From Bog-473 sp963753115 (GTDB taxonomy: Bacteria > Actinomycetota > Acidimicrobiia > Acidimicrobiales > RAAP-2): DNA of 64,000 bases. A program made the position numbers and the translations under genes. Each line of letters opens with the position of its first letter. Position 1 is the stretch's first letter. Under the pieces are notes generated by a model, which was not told the DNA's origin, made no database searches, and saw only the letters and a list, made by a program, of their open reading frames with translations. Shown here one piece after another: positions 8,146 to 17,040 of the stretch. The stretch lies in the NCBI GenBank assembly GCA_963753115.1, contig CAVWBB010000013.1, positions 62,001-126,000 of the forward strand. The letters are read 5' to 3'.

Positions 8146-8919
8146 CTAACGCGAGGTGGCTGGTTCCGAACTCCTGCGTCGCTCGTGGGGTCCACCAGGC
8201 GGCCACGCTGCACCGAGCCGAGTGCCGTCCGTCTCGGTCACGAGGGGAAGCAAACCTTCGCCCACGGCATAGGCCTCTTCGAGGTGCGGATGGCCGGACA
8301 GGATGAACTCATCGAGCCCGAGGTCGTGGTAGTCGAGGATGCGCTGAGCCACCTGCTCGTGGCTGCCGACCAGGGCCGTGCCGGCCCCTGGACGCACCAG
8401 ACCGATCCCGGCCCAGAGGTTCGGGCTGACTTCGAGATCCTCCCGGGTGCCACCGTGCAGCGACAGCATCCGCTGCTGGCCGACTGATTCGCTCTTGTCC
8501 AGCAGCTGTTGTGCGGCGTCGATCAGAGCCGGGTCCAATGTGTCCAGCAGTCGATCTGCCTCGGCCCAGGCCTCGCGTTCGGTGTCGCGGGTGATGACGT
8601 GCAGACGCATGCCGAAGCGGACGCTCCGACCCTGCGCCGCAGCCTTCTCCTGCACTCTCTTGATGCGCTCTTCGGCCATGGCGGGCGGTTCGCCCCACAA
8701 GAGATAGACGTCGACGTTCCGCGCGGAACATCTTCGGCGACACTCGAGGCGCCGCCGAAGAACACCGGTGAGGACGGCATCGAATCCGAGATCGTCGGCG
8801 GCGCGTGCGATCTGGGAGAGGTATTCGATGGACGCGGCACGACCGTGGCCCCCCGCTCCGGGCACCACGTTCCGACCGTCGCCCGATGTCGGCAGGAACC
8901 AGTGCACCGAAATCCCCAT
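8146..8919 (-). pseudogene. ssuD: Alkanesulfonate monooxygenase, internally deleted and frameshifted
   Basis: The ends match SsuD, the FMNH2-dependent enzyme that releases sulfite from alkanesulfonates, closely. The start has HWFLPTSGDG, and IARAADDLGFDAVLT follows. The second half has VDVYLLWGEPP, FGMRLHVI, SVGQQRM, SPNLWAGIGLVR, GAGTALVG and GHPHLEEAY. Between residue 51 (about base 8766) and the second half roughly 145-150 residues of a normal 380-residue SsuD are missing. The text resumes at FFGGASSVAEDV in another frame, with a frameshift at about 8730 before VDVYLLW. The missing part includes much of the flavin-binding barrel, so the product cannot work. It could be real decay or an assembly collapse. 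It is divergent from metY, in a sulfur-assimilation setting. Confidence 0.8.
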
Positions 8920-8963
8920 TCCGCGTCACCCACTTTCTCGGGAGGATTGAAGGAGCCCGAACA

Positions 8964-8988
8964 ATAGTTGACTAAATCAGTCGGGTTT
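8964..8988. promoter_or_regulatory. IscR/Rrf2-type operator between ssuD and metY
   Basis: The 25 bases at 8964-8988 read ATAGTTGACTAAATCAG then TCGGGTTT. They agree at 24 of 25 positions with the type 1 IscR consensus (ATASYYGACT, RWWWY, AGTC, RRSTAT), the only miss being the second-last base. The core GACT-AAATC-AGTC is a symmetric pair. IscR belongs to the Rrf2 family, whose members also include CymR-type cysteine regulators. Its place between a sulfonate-use gene and metY suggests an Rrf2-family sulfur or Fe-S sensor controls both directions. No Rrf2 gene is in the window, so the regulator is inferred. Confidence 0.65.
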
Positions 8989-9056
8989 GTAAAGATCCGG
9001 GATCCCGGGTTGCCGCGACCCCCGGCCAGCTGATCCGATCCAAGGAGACCACCACC

Positions 9057-10355
9057 ATGCCCGATTGGGGATTCGAGACTCGCCAGGTTCACGCAGGAGC
9101 TGCTCCTGATCCCACAACTGGCGCCCGCGCCGTGCCGATCTACCAGACCACGAGCTACACGTTCCGCGACACCTCGCACGCGGCGGCCCTCTTCGGGCTC
9201 GAGGAGCTGGGCAACATCTACACCCGCATCATGAATCCCACCCAGGCCGTGTTCGAGGAGCGGGTCGCTGCCCTGGAAGGTGGCGTGGCCGCCCTCGCCG
9301 TCGCCAGTGGTCAGGCCGCCGAGACCATCACGCTGCTGAACCTGGCCGAGAACGGCGGTCACATCGTGTCGTCCGCTTCGCTCTACGGGGGCACGTACAA
9401 CCTCCTCCACTACACGCTGCCGAAATTGGGGATCGAGACGACATTCGTCGATGATCCTGATGACCTCGAAGCCTGGCGTTCGGCCGTGCGACCGAACACA
9501 AAGGCGTTTTACGCCGAGACACTCGGGAATCCGAAGGGCGACGTGCTCGATTTCGAGGGCGTTGCAGGCGTCGCCCATGAGCACAAGATTCCGCTCGTGG
9601 TCGACAACACTCTGGCGACCCCGTATCTGGCCCAACCGCTCCTTCACGGTGCCGACATCGTCGTGCACTCGGCCACGAAATTCATCGGCGGCCATGGGAC
9701 CTCCATCGGTGGTGTGATCGTCGATGGCGGCAAGTTCGACTACGAAGGAAGTGGGCGTTTTCCGAGCTTCACCGAACCCGACCCCAGCTATCACGGGCTC
9801 GTGTTCGGGAGCCTGCCCGAGGCTCTCTTCCCCGCCCGGTTCGTCCTCAAGGCGCGGCTGCAGTACCTCCGCGACACGGGGCCGGCGGTCGCGCCCCTCA
9901 ATTCGTTCTTGTTCCTGCAGGGCCTCGAGACCCTGAGTCTGCGTATGGAGCGACACGTGCAGAACGCCACTGCGGTGGCGAACTGGCTCGAAGCTCGGGA
10001 TGAGGTGTCGTGGGTCGCCTATCCGGGGTTGCAGTCCAGCCCGTGGCACGAGCGCCAGAAGCGATACCTACCCAACGGAGGGGGCGCCATCATTGCGTTT
10101 GGCATTGCGGGCGGAGGGGACGCAGGGCGACGGTTCATCGAAGGCCTCGAGCTCTTCAGCCACCTGGCGAACGTGGGCGATGTGCGGAGCCTGGCGATCC
10201 ACCCGGCTTCGACGACGCACTCCCAGCTCACTGAGGCCGAGCAGACCACGACGGGTGTGACGCCGGACCTGGTCCGGCTCTCCGTCGGCATCGAGTCCAT
10301 TGAGGACATCCTGGCTGACCTCGATGCAGGGTTCCGCGCCGCAAAGGGAGAGTGA
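9057..10355 (+). CDS. metY: O-acetylhomoserine sulfhydrylase
   Basis: 432 residues, a full-length Cys/Met-metabolism PLP enzyme. It makes homocysteine from O-acetylhomoserine and sulfide in the cytosol. Visible features are ETRQVHAG at the start, YTRIMNPT, the SGQAAE cofactor loop, VDNTLATPYL and HSATKFIGGHG with the PLP-binding lysine. The C-terminus has SLAIHPASTTHSQL. The ATG at 9057 follows AAGGAG at usual distance. The stop overlaps the metX start (GTGA at 10352-10355), so the pair is translationally coupled and gives a direct-sulfhydrylation route to methionine. An IscR/Rrf2-like site lies 69 bases upstream. Confidence 0.93.
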   Translation: MPDWGFETRQVHAGAAPDPTTGARAVPIYQTTSYTFRDTSHAAALFGLEELGNIYTRIMNPTQAVFEERVAALEGGVAALAVASGQAAETITLLNLAENGGHIVSSASLYGGTYNLLHYTLPKLGIETTFVDDPDDLEAWRSAVRPNTKAFYAETLGNPKGDVLDFEGVAGVAHEHKIPLVVDNTLATPYLAQPLLHGADIVVHSATKFIGGHGTSIGGVIVDGGKFDYEGSGRFPSFTEPDPSYHGLVFGSLPEALFPARFVLKARLQYLRDTGPAVAPLNSFLFLQGLETLSLRMERHVQNATAVANWLEARDEVSWVAYPGLQSSPWHERQKRYLPNGGGAIIAFGIAGGGDAGRRFIEGLELFSHLANVGDVRSLAIHPASTTHSQLTEAEQTTTGVTPDLVRLSVGIESIEDILADLDAGFRAAKGE

Positions 10356-11483
10356 CCCCGACATTTCTGCCCGGTGTGTGGGTGCCCGGAGACGATCCTG
10401 GGCGCCGCCGGTTCGCCACGCTCCGGGGAGAGGGAGGGGCGGGCTTCTCGCTCGAAGGCGGTGGGCGACTCGACGAGGTGACTGTTGCCTACGAGACCTG
10501 GGGGGCCATCGAACGCGTCCGGGTCCAACTGCGTCCTCGTGCTTCACACGCTCAGCGGTGACGCGCATGCCACGGGCCCTCCGGGCCCCGGACACCCCCA
10601 GGCCGGGTGGTGGGACGGCCTGATCGGCCCCGGTTCGGCCATCGACACGGATCGTTATTTCGTGGTGTGCCCGAACGTCCTCGGCGGATGCCAGGGGACA
10701 ACCGGACCCTCCTCGCTCCGACCCGATGGCGAGCCGTACGGTTCACGTTTTCCGGTCATCACCATCCGCGACCAGGTGGCGGTGGAAGTCGCCCTGGCCG
10801 ATGAGCTCGGGATCGCGCAATGGGCATGCGTCGTGGGCGGCTCCATGGGTGGCATGCGCGTGCTCGAGTGGAGCGTCGGGCAGCCCGAGAGAGTTGCCCG
10901 CGCCGTCATCCTGGCGGTGGGCGCCGCCGCCTCGGCCGACCAGATCGCACTGTGCTCTCTCCAGGTCCGGGCGATCCGGTCCGACCCGGCGTTTCAGGGT
11001 GGTGACTACTACGGGAGCGATCGTCGACCCGTGGACGGGCTCTCGATTGCGCGAGGCCTCGGCCAGTTCGGCTACAGGACGGGGGACGAGTTCGAGCAGC
11101 GTTTCGACCGGCAGCCTCAGGGTGAGGAGGAACCACTCAAGGGCGGGCGCTACGCAATTGAGTCGTACCTGCAGCATCAGGGGGCGAAGCTGGCGGAGAG
11201 ATTCGACCCGAACTCCTACATCACCCTCAGCGAAGCCATGAACCACCACGATGTCGGTCGAGGTCGCGGTGGGATCGCGCCAGCCCTGCAACGGGTGCGG
11301 GCGCAGACCGTCGTTGCGGGGATTGCGTCTGATCGGCTCTATCCGCTCGCGCAACAGCAACAGTTGGCACGAATGCTGCCCGGCGACCCATCGCTGTCAG
11401 TCATTGAGTCCAACTTCGGTCATGACGGGTTCCTGCTCGAGATCGAGCAGGTTGGAGCGATCATCAGATCCTGTCTGCCCTGA
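10352..11483 (+). CDS. metX: Homoserine O-acetyltransferase, frameshifted
   Basis: Alpha/beta-hydrolase enzyme that acetylates homoserine to feed MetY. The first about 50 codons run from a GTG at 10352 to VAYETWG; the rest continues in the +1 frame from SNCVLVLHTLSGD to the stop at 11483. The switch lies at a run of six G at 10500-10505, and removing one G restores a single frame of about 376 residues. All catalytic parts are present: the nucleophile serine in GGSMGGM, aspartate in ASDRLYP and histidine in NFGHDGF, plus the family block PNVLGGCQGTTGP. A sequencing indel is more likely than a true mutation because everything else is conserved. Acetyl versus succinyl preference is inferred from the partner metY. 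Confidence 0.88.
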
Positions 11484-11504
11484 TGTCCAGCGGGGATGTC
11501 GGGT

Positions 11505-12884
11505 CTAGCTCTGGGGCTTGATGACCGATCCAGTCGCGTACTGCGTGGCGTAGCCCTGCGCATTGAGGGTGGTGCCGATGACCGACCCCGAGTTCGGCAC
11601 GATGTACTTGGGTGAGCAGTCGAAGGTCCCGAGCTTCTTCGGGTAGTACTGCACCCACTTGGTGTTGTCGAGCTTCATCAAGATCCCACAGGACGAGGGC
11701 AGGTTCTTGGCCGGATCGGATGGCGCGTTGAGGCCGCCACCGGTCCAGGTCGTCACCTTCGAAAGATGGTTGATCATGCACTGGCGGGTGAGGGTGGAAC
11801 CGCAGGCCTTGGCTTCGGTGGCCCAGAGCAAGAAGGAGGACGTGGCCTGCTCCCCGAGCGCAGAGGTCTGCCCGCCAGACTTCTTCACGATGGAGAGGTA
11901 CTGCGCCACCGCCGGAACGACCTTGGCCGCCTCGAGCGGCTCGTAGCCGACGCGGACGTAGACGTTGTTGGCGAGGCCGCCGGTGTTCCACTGGGCGAAG
12001 CCCTCCGTGTACTCGGCGGCGTCCATCAGCCAGACCGGGTTGTAGCCGATCTGGTTCTCCGCCTGGAGGGCGCCGTAGAGGGTCGGACCCGGGGTGGCGT
12101 TGTCGAAGACGATCTGCGCACCGCAGCTCTGGAGCTTCTGGACGAACGGGGTGTAGTTGGCCTCGCCGTTGTAGTTCACGAGGAAGGGACAGTCGACCCA
12201 CTTCCATCCGGCCTCGCCGTAGGCCTGGACGTCCTTTGCCATCGACTGCTGCTGGGTGGAGAGGGTGGAGTCGTACTGACCGACGTGCTTCGTCTTCGAG
12301 CCGAAGAGCTTCTCGCCTTGATAGGCGATCGACACCGGGCTGTGGTTCGCCGGGTTGGGCGTGGCCTGGTACATCTCGTACGCGTTGGCGACCACCGGGG
12401 AGACCGTGAAGCCGGGGACCGCGGCGAGGTTGCAGCCCAGCCGGGTCTGCTCCGCCAGACCGTCGAGCGCGAAGCCCTCACCGACGAGCATGAAGTCGGT
12501 CTTGCACGCCTGAGCCACGACATCGCCGACTTGCGTGACAGCGCTGTCGTAGTAGTCGCCGACTATTTTGCGCCCGTTGATTCCGCCCTGGGCGTCGCAC
12601 CAGGCGATCATCGCCTTGACCGCGTCGCCCATCTCCTGGTCGAGTCCGGGGCTCCCCGAGAAGCCGCGATCGTCGCCGTATCCGATGTTGATGGTGGAGT
12701 TGGTCACTCCTTGTTCAGTGGCGCCGGTGGCGTGCCCTTCGCCGCAGGGCGACGGCAGCGTCCCGAACGTGGAGGACGTCGAGGACGCTCCGGTCACCCC
12801 CGGCGCGAGCACGATCCCCGAAGCAGTCAGGGCGGTCAGCAGCAATGCTGCCCCCACGGCTCGCATCCCCGTGATCCTTGTCAT
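11505..12884 (-). CDS. Branched-chain amino acid type ABC substrate-binding protein
   Basis: 459 residues from the ATG at 12884. A Sec signal peptide is clear: TRITGMRAVGAALLLTAL followed by small residues. The mature part has the periplasmic-binding fold of the LivJ family, with INIGYGDDRGFSGS near the start, DAQGGINGRKI and later LVGEGFALDG. No lipobox cysteine is evident at the signal end. The frame continues upstream to 12974 without a signal-like sequence, so the internal ATG is preferred. No permease or ATPase gene is adjacent, so it is an orphan whose transporter partners lie elsewhere. Ligand unknown; amino acids, amides or urea-like solutes are possible. Confidence 0.82.
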   Translation of the reverse strand: MTRITGMRAVGAALLLTALTASGIVLAPGVTGASSTSSTFGTLPSPCGEGHATGATEQGVTNSTINIGYGDDRGFSGSPGLDQEMGDAVKAMIAWCDAQGGINGRKIVGDYYDSAVTQVGDVVAQACKTDFMLVGEGFALDGLAEQTRLGCNLAAVPGFTVSPVVANAYEMYQATPNPANHSPVSIAYQGEKLFGSKTKHVGQYDSTLSTQQQSMAKDVQAYGEAGWKWVDCPFLVNYNGEANYTPFVQKLQSCGAQIVFDNATPGPTLYGALQAENQIGYNPVWLMDAAEYTEGFAQWNTGGLANNVYVRVGYEPLEAAKVVPAVAQYLSIVKKSGGQTSALGEQATSSFLLWATEAKACGSTLTRQCMINHLSKVTTWTGGGLNAPSDPAKNLPSSCGILMKLDNTKWVQYYPKKLGTFDCSPKYIVPNSGSVIGTTLNAQGYATQYATGSVIKPQS

Positions 12885-13070
12885 GGCCGAACCCCCGTCT
12901 GCACAACGCGGTTTCTGCGCCTGCCACCCCTCAGAACCCAGAACCGGTTCCTGTGTGCGTGGGAAGACTACCAACCCGGGGTGCCGAAATCTTTGGGGCG
13001 AGGAGCCACGAAGCGGGCAGATGGACAGACGGCCAGGCGGTCTGATCCGTAGATGAGGATCGTCGATGGA

Positions 13071-13190
13071 GTTGCGGGGACCACAACGTGTCCGCCTTTG
13101 CGATGAGCCACCGGCTTCTGAGTCAGGGAGGAATGGTGGCGGTGTTCCCGGAGGGAATCAGTCATGACGAGCTGACGCTCGGAGTAGGGA
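13071..13190 (+). pseudogene. Remnant of a PlsC-type glycerolphosphate acyltransferase
   Basis: In the 456-base gap between the solute-binding protein and the GGDEF-EAL gene one short frame reads NVSAFAMSHRLL, then GGMVAVFPEGISHDE. The FPEG-(I/T)-S block is the third conserved motif of lysophosphatidate acyltransferases of the PlsC family, and the flanking residues also match such enzymes. After HDELTL similarity stops, and the N-terminal NHxxxxD catalytic motif is absent. No plausible start or full domain is present, so this is a decayed fragment. The rest of the gap shows nothing else. Confidence 0.5.
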
Positions 13191-13340
13191 GGGGGCAGTC
13201 GAAGGCGTTCTCGGCCATACCCAGGTGGGAAGCATCTTTTGCCAACGCAGGAACCACATTCCGGAGGCCTCCGCGGTGATCAAGTTGCCCCACCGAGGTG
13301 TCGATACAAAGAGCTGAGCTCTTCAAACAAAGTGGGGGAC

Positions 13341-15752
13341 ATGGCGGAGGCTTCTCAGGGTGCCGCGATGACGTCTGCCCGAACAGGCTCGCCCGAACCT
13401 CCCGTTCGAGCGTCCTCGGCGGCGCGACAGTGGTTGGATCCGACAAAGCTGGCCTACCTCATCGGGCCCGTTGCGTTCGCGGTCATCTTGGTCCTCATGC
13501 GGTTCGGCTACGCGGCACGGGTGTCGCCGTGGGCGTGGTTCGGCGTTCTCGCCGCCATCGCCGTCATCAACGCGTTGGTGGACCACTTGTACACAATCCG
13601 CCCGAGCTGGCTGACGCTCAACCTCCGAGTGGTCAGCCAAGTCGCCGCGGTGACCGTCGCCATCTACCTCACGGGGTGGGGGCCGGTCCTCTGGGCGGCG
13701 TACGCCTTCGTCGCCCTGGAGAACCTGGCGCGGGTCGGATCCCGCATCTGGCGGTCGACGGTCGTCTGCAGTCTCCTCGGCATGGCGGTGGGCCAGTTCT
13801 GCCTTTCTCGGGGCTGGCTCCCATCAGAGCTCTCGCAGACCCAGGCCGCCTCACTGACCGTGATGGGCGCCTTCGTGATCTTCTTCGTCATCCGGATGGC
13901 CGGCGCCATCATGGAGCAGAACGAAACAGCGATGGAGCAGAAGGAAGAGGCAGAGACGACCCTCCGCCTGAGCGAGGACCGGTTCCGCTCGCTGATCCAG
14001 AACTCTTCCGACGTGACCATGATCCTCGGCGAGGAGAGCGTGTTCCGCTACGTGTCCCCGGCCATCAAGGAACTCCTGCAGTACGAGCCGGAGGAGCTCG
14101 TCGGCCGGCTCTCGACGGACTTCGTCCACCCCGAGGATCTCGAAACCGTCCGGAAACTGCTCGGGGGAGATTTTCAGTCACATCCCGGAACAGCGACGCT
14201 CGAATTCCGCATGTTGCGCAAGGACGGAACGAGCCGGGACGTGGAAGCCGTGGTCTCGAACCAGATGGACCGTCCCTCGGTGGCGGGGTACGTCGCCAAC
14301 ATCCGCGACGTCACCGAGCGCAAGAAGTTCGAGGCATTGTTGGCGCACCGCGCGCTGCACGATCCACTGACGGGCCTGGCCAACCGTCAGCTGATTCTCG
14401 ACCGGGCGCAACAGATGCTGGTGCGGGCGCGGCGGTCGGGCGTGCCGGTGGCGGCACTGTTCATCGACCTGGACAACTTCAAGGACTCCAACGACTCTCT
14501 GGGGCACGGGGCCGGTGACCAGTTGCTGCAGATGGTCGCCGGGCGGCTGCTCGGAATTCTCCGGTCAGGCGACACCGTCGGCCGTCTCGGTGGAGACGAG
14601 TTCGTGATTTTGGCGGAGGGCGTGTCGTTCGCCCACGGGCCCGAGATGATCGCCGAACGGGTCCATGAGGTGCTCAAGCCCGCCTTTCACATCCAGGGGA
14701 TCGACGGCATGTCGATCACGGTCTCGGCGAGCATCGGGATTGCGGTGGGGGACCGTCCATCGGCCGAGGATCTCCTGCGTGACGCCGACATCGCGCTCTA
14801 CCGCGCCAAAGGAGCCGGGCGCGACCAATCCGTCCTCTTCGAGCACTCGATGCAGTCGGCGGCCAAGGAGCGGCTGGTCCTCAAGTCAGACCTGGAATCA
14901 GCGCTGGAGAACGACGAGTTCACGTTGCTCTACCACCCGATTTTCGACCTCGAGGGGATCCAGATCCAAGGCGTCGAGGCACTTATCCGGTGGCAGCACC
15001 CGACCAAGGGCGAGATCGCGCCCGACGTCTTCATCAAGGTGCTGGAGGAAAGAGGCCTCATTGTCGACGTCGGCCGGTGGGTGCTCAACCAGTCTTGCCG
15101 GGAGGCGGCGGCATGGCACCGCCACGGGCACCGGGTCAGCATCTCGGTGAACGTCTCCATGCGGCAGCTCGAATCGGACCAACTGGTCGAGGACGTCCGC
15201 AACGCCCTGACGGTGAACGGGCTCGATCCGGACATGCTCATCCTGGAAGTCACCGAGTCGACCTTGATGCGGGACTCGGTCGCCACGGTGGCCCGGCTCA
15301 ACAGCCTGAAGGCGCTGGGGGTCAAGGTGGCCATCGACGACTTCGGGACCGGCTACTCGTCGCTCGCCTATCTCCGCCAATTCCCGGTCGACGTGCTCAA
15401 GATCGACCGGTCGTTCGTCGCCGACATGACCCGATCCCCCGATGCAGCCGCGCTGATCCACACGCTCATCGAACTCGGCCGCACCCTCGGGCTTGTGACA
15501 TTGGCCGAAGGGATCGAGACCCACGAACAACTCGAGGGACTTCGCAGGGAGAATTGTGATCACGGCCAAGGGTTCCTCTTCTCGGGACCAGTCGAGGCGC
15601 AGGAGATCGGCGCGCTGCTCGACACTGCACGAGCGGCGCGATCGTTTCCCGCGTTGGGGCCGGGCCCTTCGGGCCCGGCCGCCTCGCGATCCGCCCTGGA
15701 GGTCCGTCGACGTGTTCCGACGGTCAACCGGGCGGCCGCCGGTCAGCAGTAG
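13341..15752 (+). CDS. Membrane PAS-GGDEF-EAL cyclic-di-GMP turnover protein
   Basis: 803 residues from the ATG at 13341, preceded by GGGGGA. About five membrane segments fill residues 37-187, then a short helical linker, a PAS domain at about 210-328, GGDEF at about 335-500 and EAL at about 512-760. The GGDEF motif is exact (417-421) and an inhibitory RxxD site is present (R408-D411), so it may be a feedback-controlled diguanylate cyclase. The EAL motif is exact (546-548), with SVNVS, EVTEST, IDDFGTG, LKIDRSF and AEGIET all kept. Both activities are possible; in such tandem proteins one often dominates. It converges on the encapsulin operon. Confidence 0.9.
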   Translation: MAEASQGAAMTSARTGSPEPPVRASSAARQWLDPTKLAYLIGPVAFAVILVLMRFGYAARVSPWAWFGVLAAIAVINALVDHLYTIRPSWLTLNLRVVSQVAAVTVAIYLTGWGPVLWAAYAFVALENLARVGSRIWRSTVVCSLLGMAVGQFCLSRGWLPSELSQTQAASLTVMGAFVIFFVIRMAGAIMEQNETAMEQKEEAETTLRLSEDRFRSLIQNSSDVTMILGEESVFRYVSPAIKELLQYEPEELVGRLSTDFVHPEDLETVRKLLGGDFQSHPGTATLEFRMLRKDGTSRDVEAVVSNQMDRPSVAGYVANIRDVTERKKFEALLAHRALHDPLTGLANRQLILDRAQQMLVRARRSGVPVAALFIDLDNFKDSNDSLGHGAGDQLLQMVAGRLLGILRSGDTVGRLGGDEFVILAEGVSFAHGPEMIAERVHEVLKPAFHIQGIDGMSITVSASIGIAVGDRPSAEDLLRDADIALYRAKGAGRDQSVLFEHSMQSAAKERLVLKSDLESALENDEFTLLYHPIFDLEGIQIQGVEALIRWQHPTKGEIAPDVFIKVLEERGLIVDVGRWVLNQSCREAAAWHRHGHRVSISVNVSMRQLESDQLVEDVRNALTVNGLDPDMLILEVTESTLMRDSVATVARLNSLKALGVKVAIDDFGTGYSSLAYLRQFPVDVLKIDRSFVADMTRSPDAAALIHTLIELGRTLGLVTLAEGIETHEQLEGLRRENCDHGQGFLFSGPVEAQEIGALLDTARAARSFPALGPGPSGPAASRSALEVRRRVPTVNRAAAGQQ

Positions 15753-15782
15753 CGATCAGGACAGCGAGAAGCTGCGGCTGCG

Positions 15783-16586
15783 TCAGTCCCCGAGGCGGAG
15801 CGCCACGGCGGCGTCGGGCTCGAGCACCCTGAAGTTGAAGCTCTCCTCGATGTAGAGCCGCACCGTATCGGCGTCGTGGTCGAGGTAGCCGATGGAGAGG
15901 TCCTGTCCACAATCGATCTGGAAGTCCCCGCCGCGCAGGCTGAGGACGACACCGCCCTCGATCCCGGGTGCCCACACCAGGGGGCCACCGAGGATCTTGC
16001 GCAAGTGATCCAACAGCAGATGTCCGCCGTACTCCGTGCTCTCAACAATGCGGGTGTACATGTCCGGGCATATGGCCAGCCCGTACGGCCCATCGATACC
16101 GGCCTGACGAAGCACGTTGACGCCGCGGGCCACCCCGTCGGGCGCGCTGGCAATGTCGCCGAGGGCGATGGGCTCATGGGAGGTGCTTTCGGTGATGCCG
16201 CGTAGCCCGGCGGCCTCGTGGCCGTGGAAGACGGTGACGTTCTCGCCCAAGGCGATTTGGCGCACTGCTTGGTCGAGCTCGGCCAGGTCAGGATTGTCAG
16301 TGCCCCGCTCGACATCGTCGAGCTCGACGCGTGACACCTTGAACTCGGTGCGGAATTCGATGAGAGGGAGGACGATTCGCCGCGCGGCGGCAACGCCTTC
16401 GGACGGGCCGGAAATGGGTGCGATACGGCCCAGGTCGGTCGCCGAATGGGTCCACCCGTACGGGCCGCCGAAGTCCACCAGTTTGCGGGCGGCCAAATAG
16501 GTCGGGAGCCGGGATTTGGCTTCGTCGTCGATGACGTCCCAGCCTGCCTCGGAGATCGGTGCCAGTTCGCGGTGGAGGTGGTTCAT
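15783..16586 (-). CDS. Encapsulin nanocompartment shell protein (family 1, linocin M18-like)
   Basis: 267 residues, the usual size of small encapsulin shell proteins with the HK97 phage-capsid fold. The N-terminus NHLHRELAPIS, which with nearby residues forms the cargo-docking surface, is typical. YGWTHSATDLGR, GLRGITE and the C-terminal DLSIGYLDHD follow. The protein should self-assemble into a 20-30 nm shell in the cytosol. Its ATG overlaps the stop of the ferritin-like cargo gene (TGATG at 16584-16588), so cargo and shell are coupled; a GTG at 16589 is an alternative start. With that cargo the compartment is predicted to oxidise and store iron, protecting against oxidative stress. Confidence 0.93.
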   Translation of the reverse strand: MNHLHRELAPISEAGWDVIDDEAKSRLPTYLAARKLVDFGGPYGWTHSATDLGRIAPISGPSEGVAAARRIVLPLIEFRTEFKVSRVELDDVERGTDNPDLAELDQAVRQIALGENVTVFHGHEAAGLRGITESTSHEPIALGDIASAPDGVARGVNVLRQAGIDGPYGLAICPDMYTRIVESTEYGGHLLLDHLRKILGGPLVWAPGIEGGVVLSLRGGDFQIDCGQDLSIGYLDHDADTVRLYIEESFNFRVLEPDAAVALRLGD

Positions 16587-16954
16587 CACGCTGTTCCCTT
16601 CAAGCTTCCGATGCCGAGCGACCCGGCGACGCTGACCGTGGATGCGGACTCGTTGGATCCCTGTTCACCGACCTCGGTGATCGGGCCCGACGAGAACAAG
16701 AACTTCCGGAGCTGGGTGTCGAGGGCCACGTCACGCCGGCGCAGCCATTCGAGCGCCATGGCCGCATGTTCCTTCTCGTCGTCCCGGTTGTAGGCCAGGA
16801 TCGCCGCCAGGCTTTCGTCCGACGTCGCCTTCACCCGCTGGTCGTACCAATCGATCGCCTCCAGCTCCTCGCACAATGACGTCATTGCGCGGTGGTGGTC
16901 GACGCTGGCTTCGTCCAGCAGCTCGCGCGGCTCGTGCAATCCTTCGCTGGCCAA
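16586..16954 (-). CDS. Encapsulated ferritin-like protein (EncFtn cargo)
   Basis: 122 residues from a TTG at 16954, chosen because GAGGAGAGG lies just upstream and because the family begins SEGxHEP, here SEGLHEPRELL. A two-helix ferroxidase domain fills residues 15-90, with E29, E32, W36 and the E60xxH63 pair of the iron site. After an acidic, serine-rich linker the C-terminus ends GSLGIGSLKG, the targeting peptide that docks cargo inside encapsulins. Such proteins form annular decamers that oxidise ferrous iron and pass it to the shell interior. Partner: the encapsulin gene that follows with an overlap. Confidence 0.92.
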   Translation of the reverse strand: MASEGLHEPRELLDEASVDHHRAMTSLCEELEAIDWYDQRVKATSDESLAAILAYNRDDEKEHAAMALEWLRRRDVALDTQLRKFLFSSGPITEVGEQGSNESASTVSVAGSLGIGSLKGTA

Positions 16955-17040
16955 GGTCCTCTCCTCGCGTTTCTCTCCGACAACCCGGGATGGAAGCCCG
17001 GAACGACGACCACAGTGAAGCATCTGCGGGACCTGTGAGT

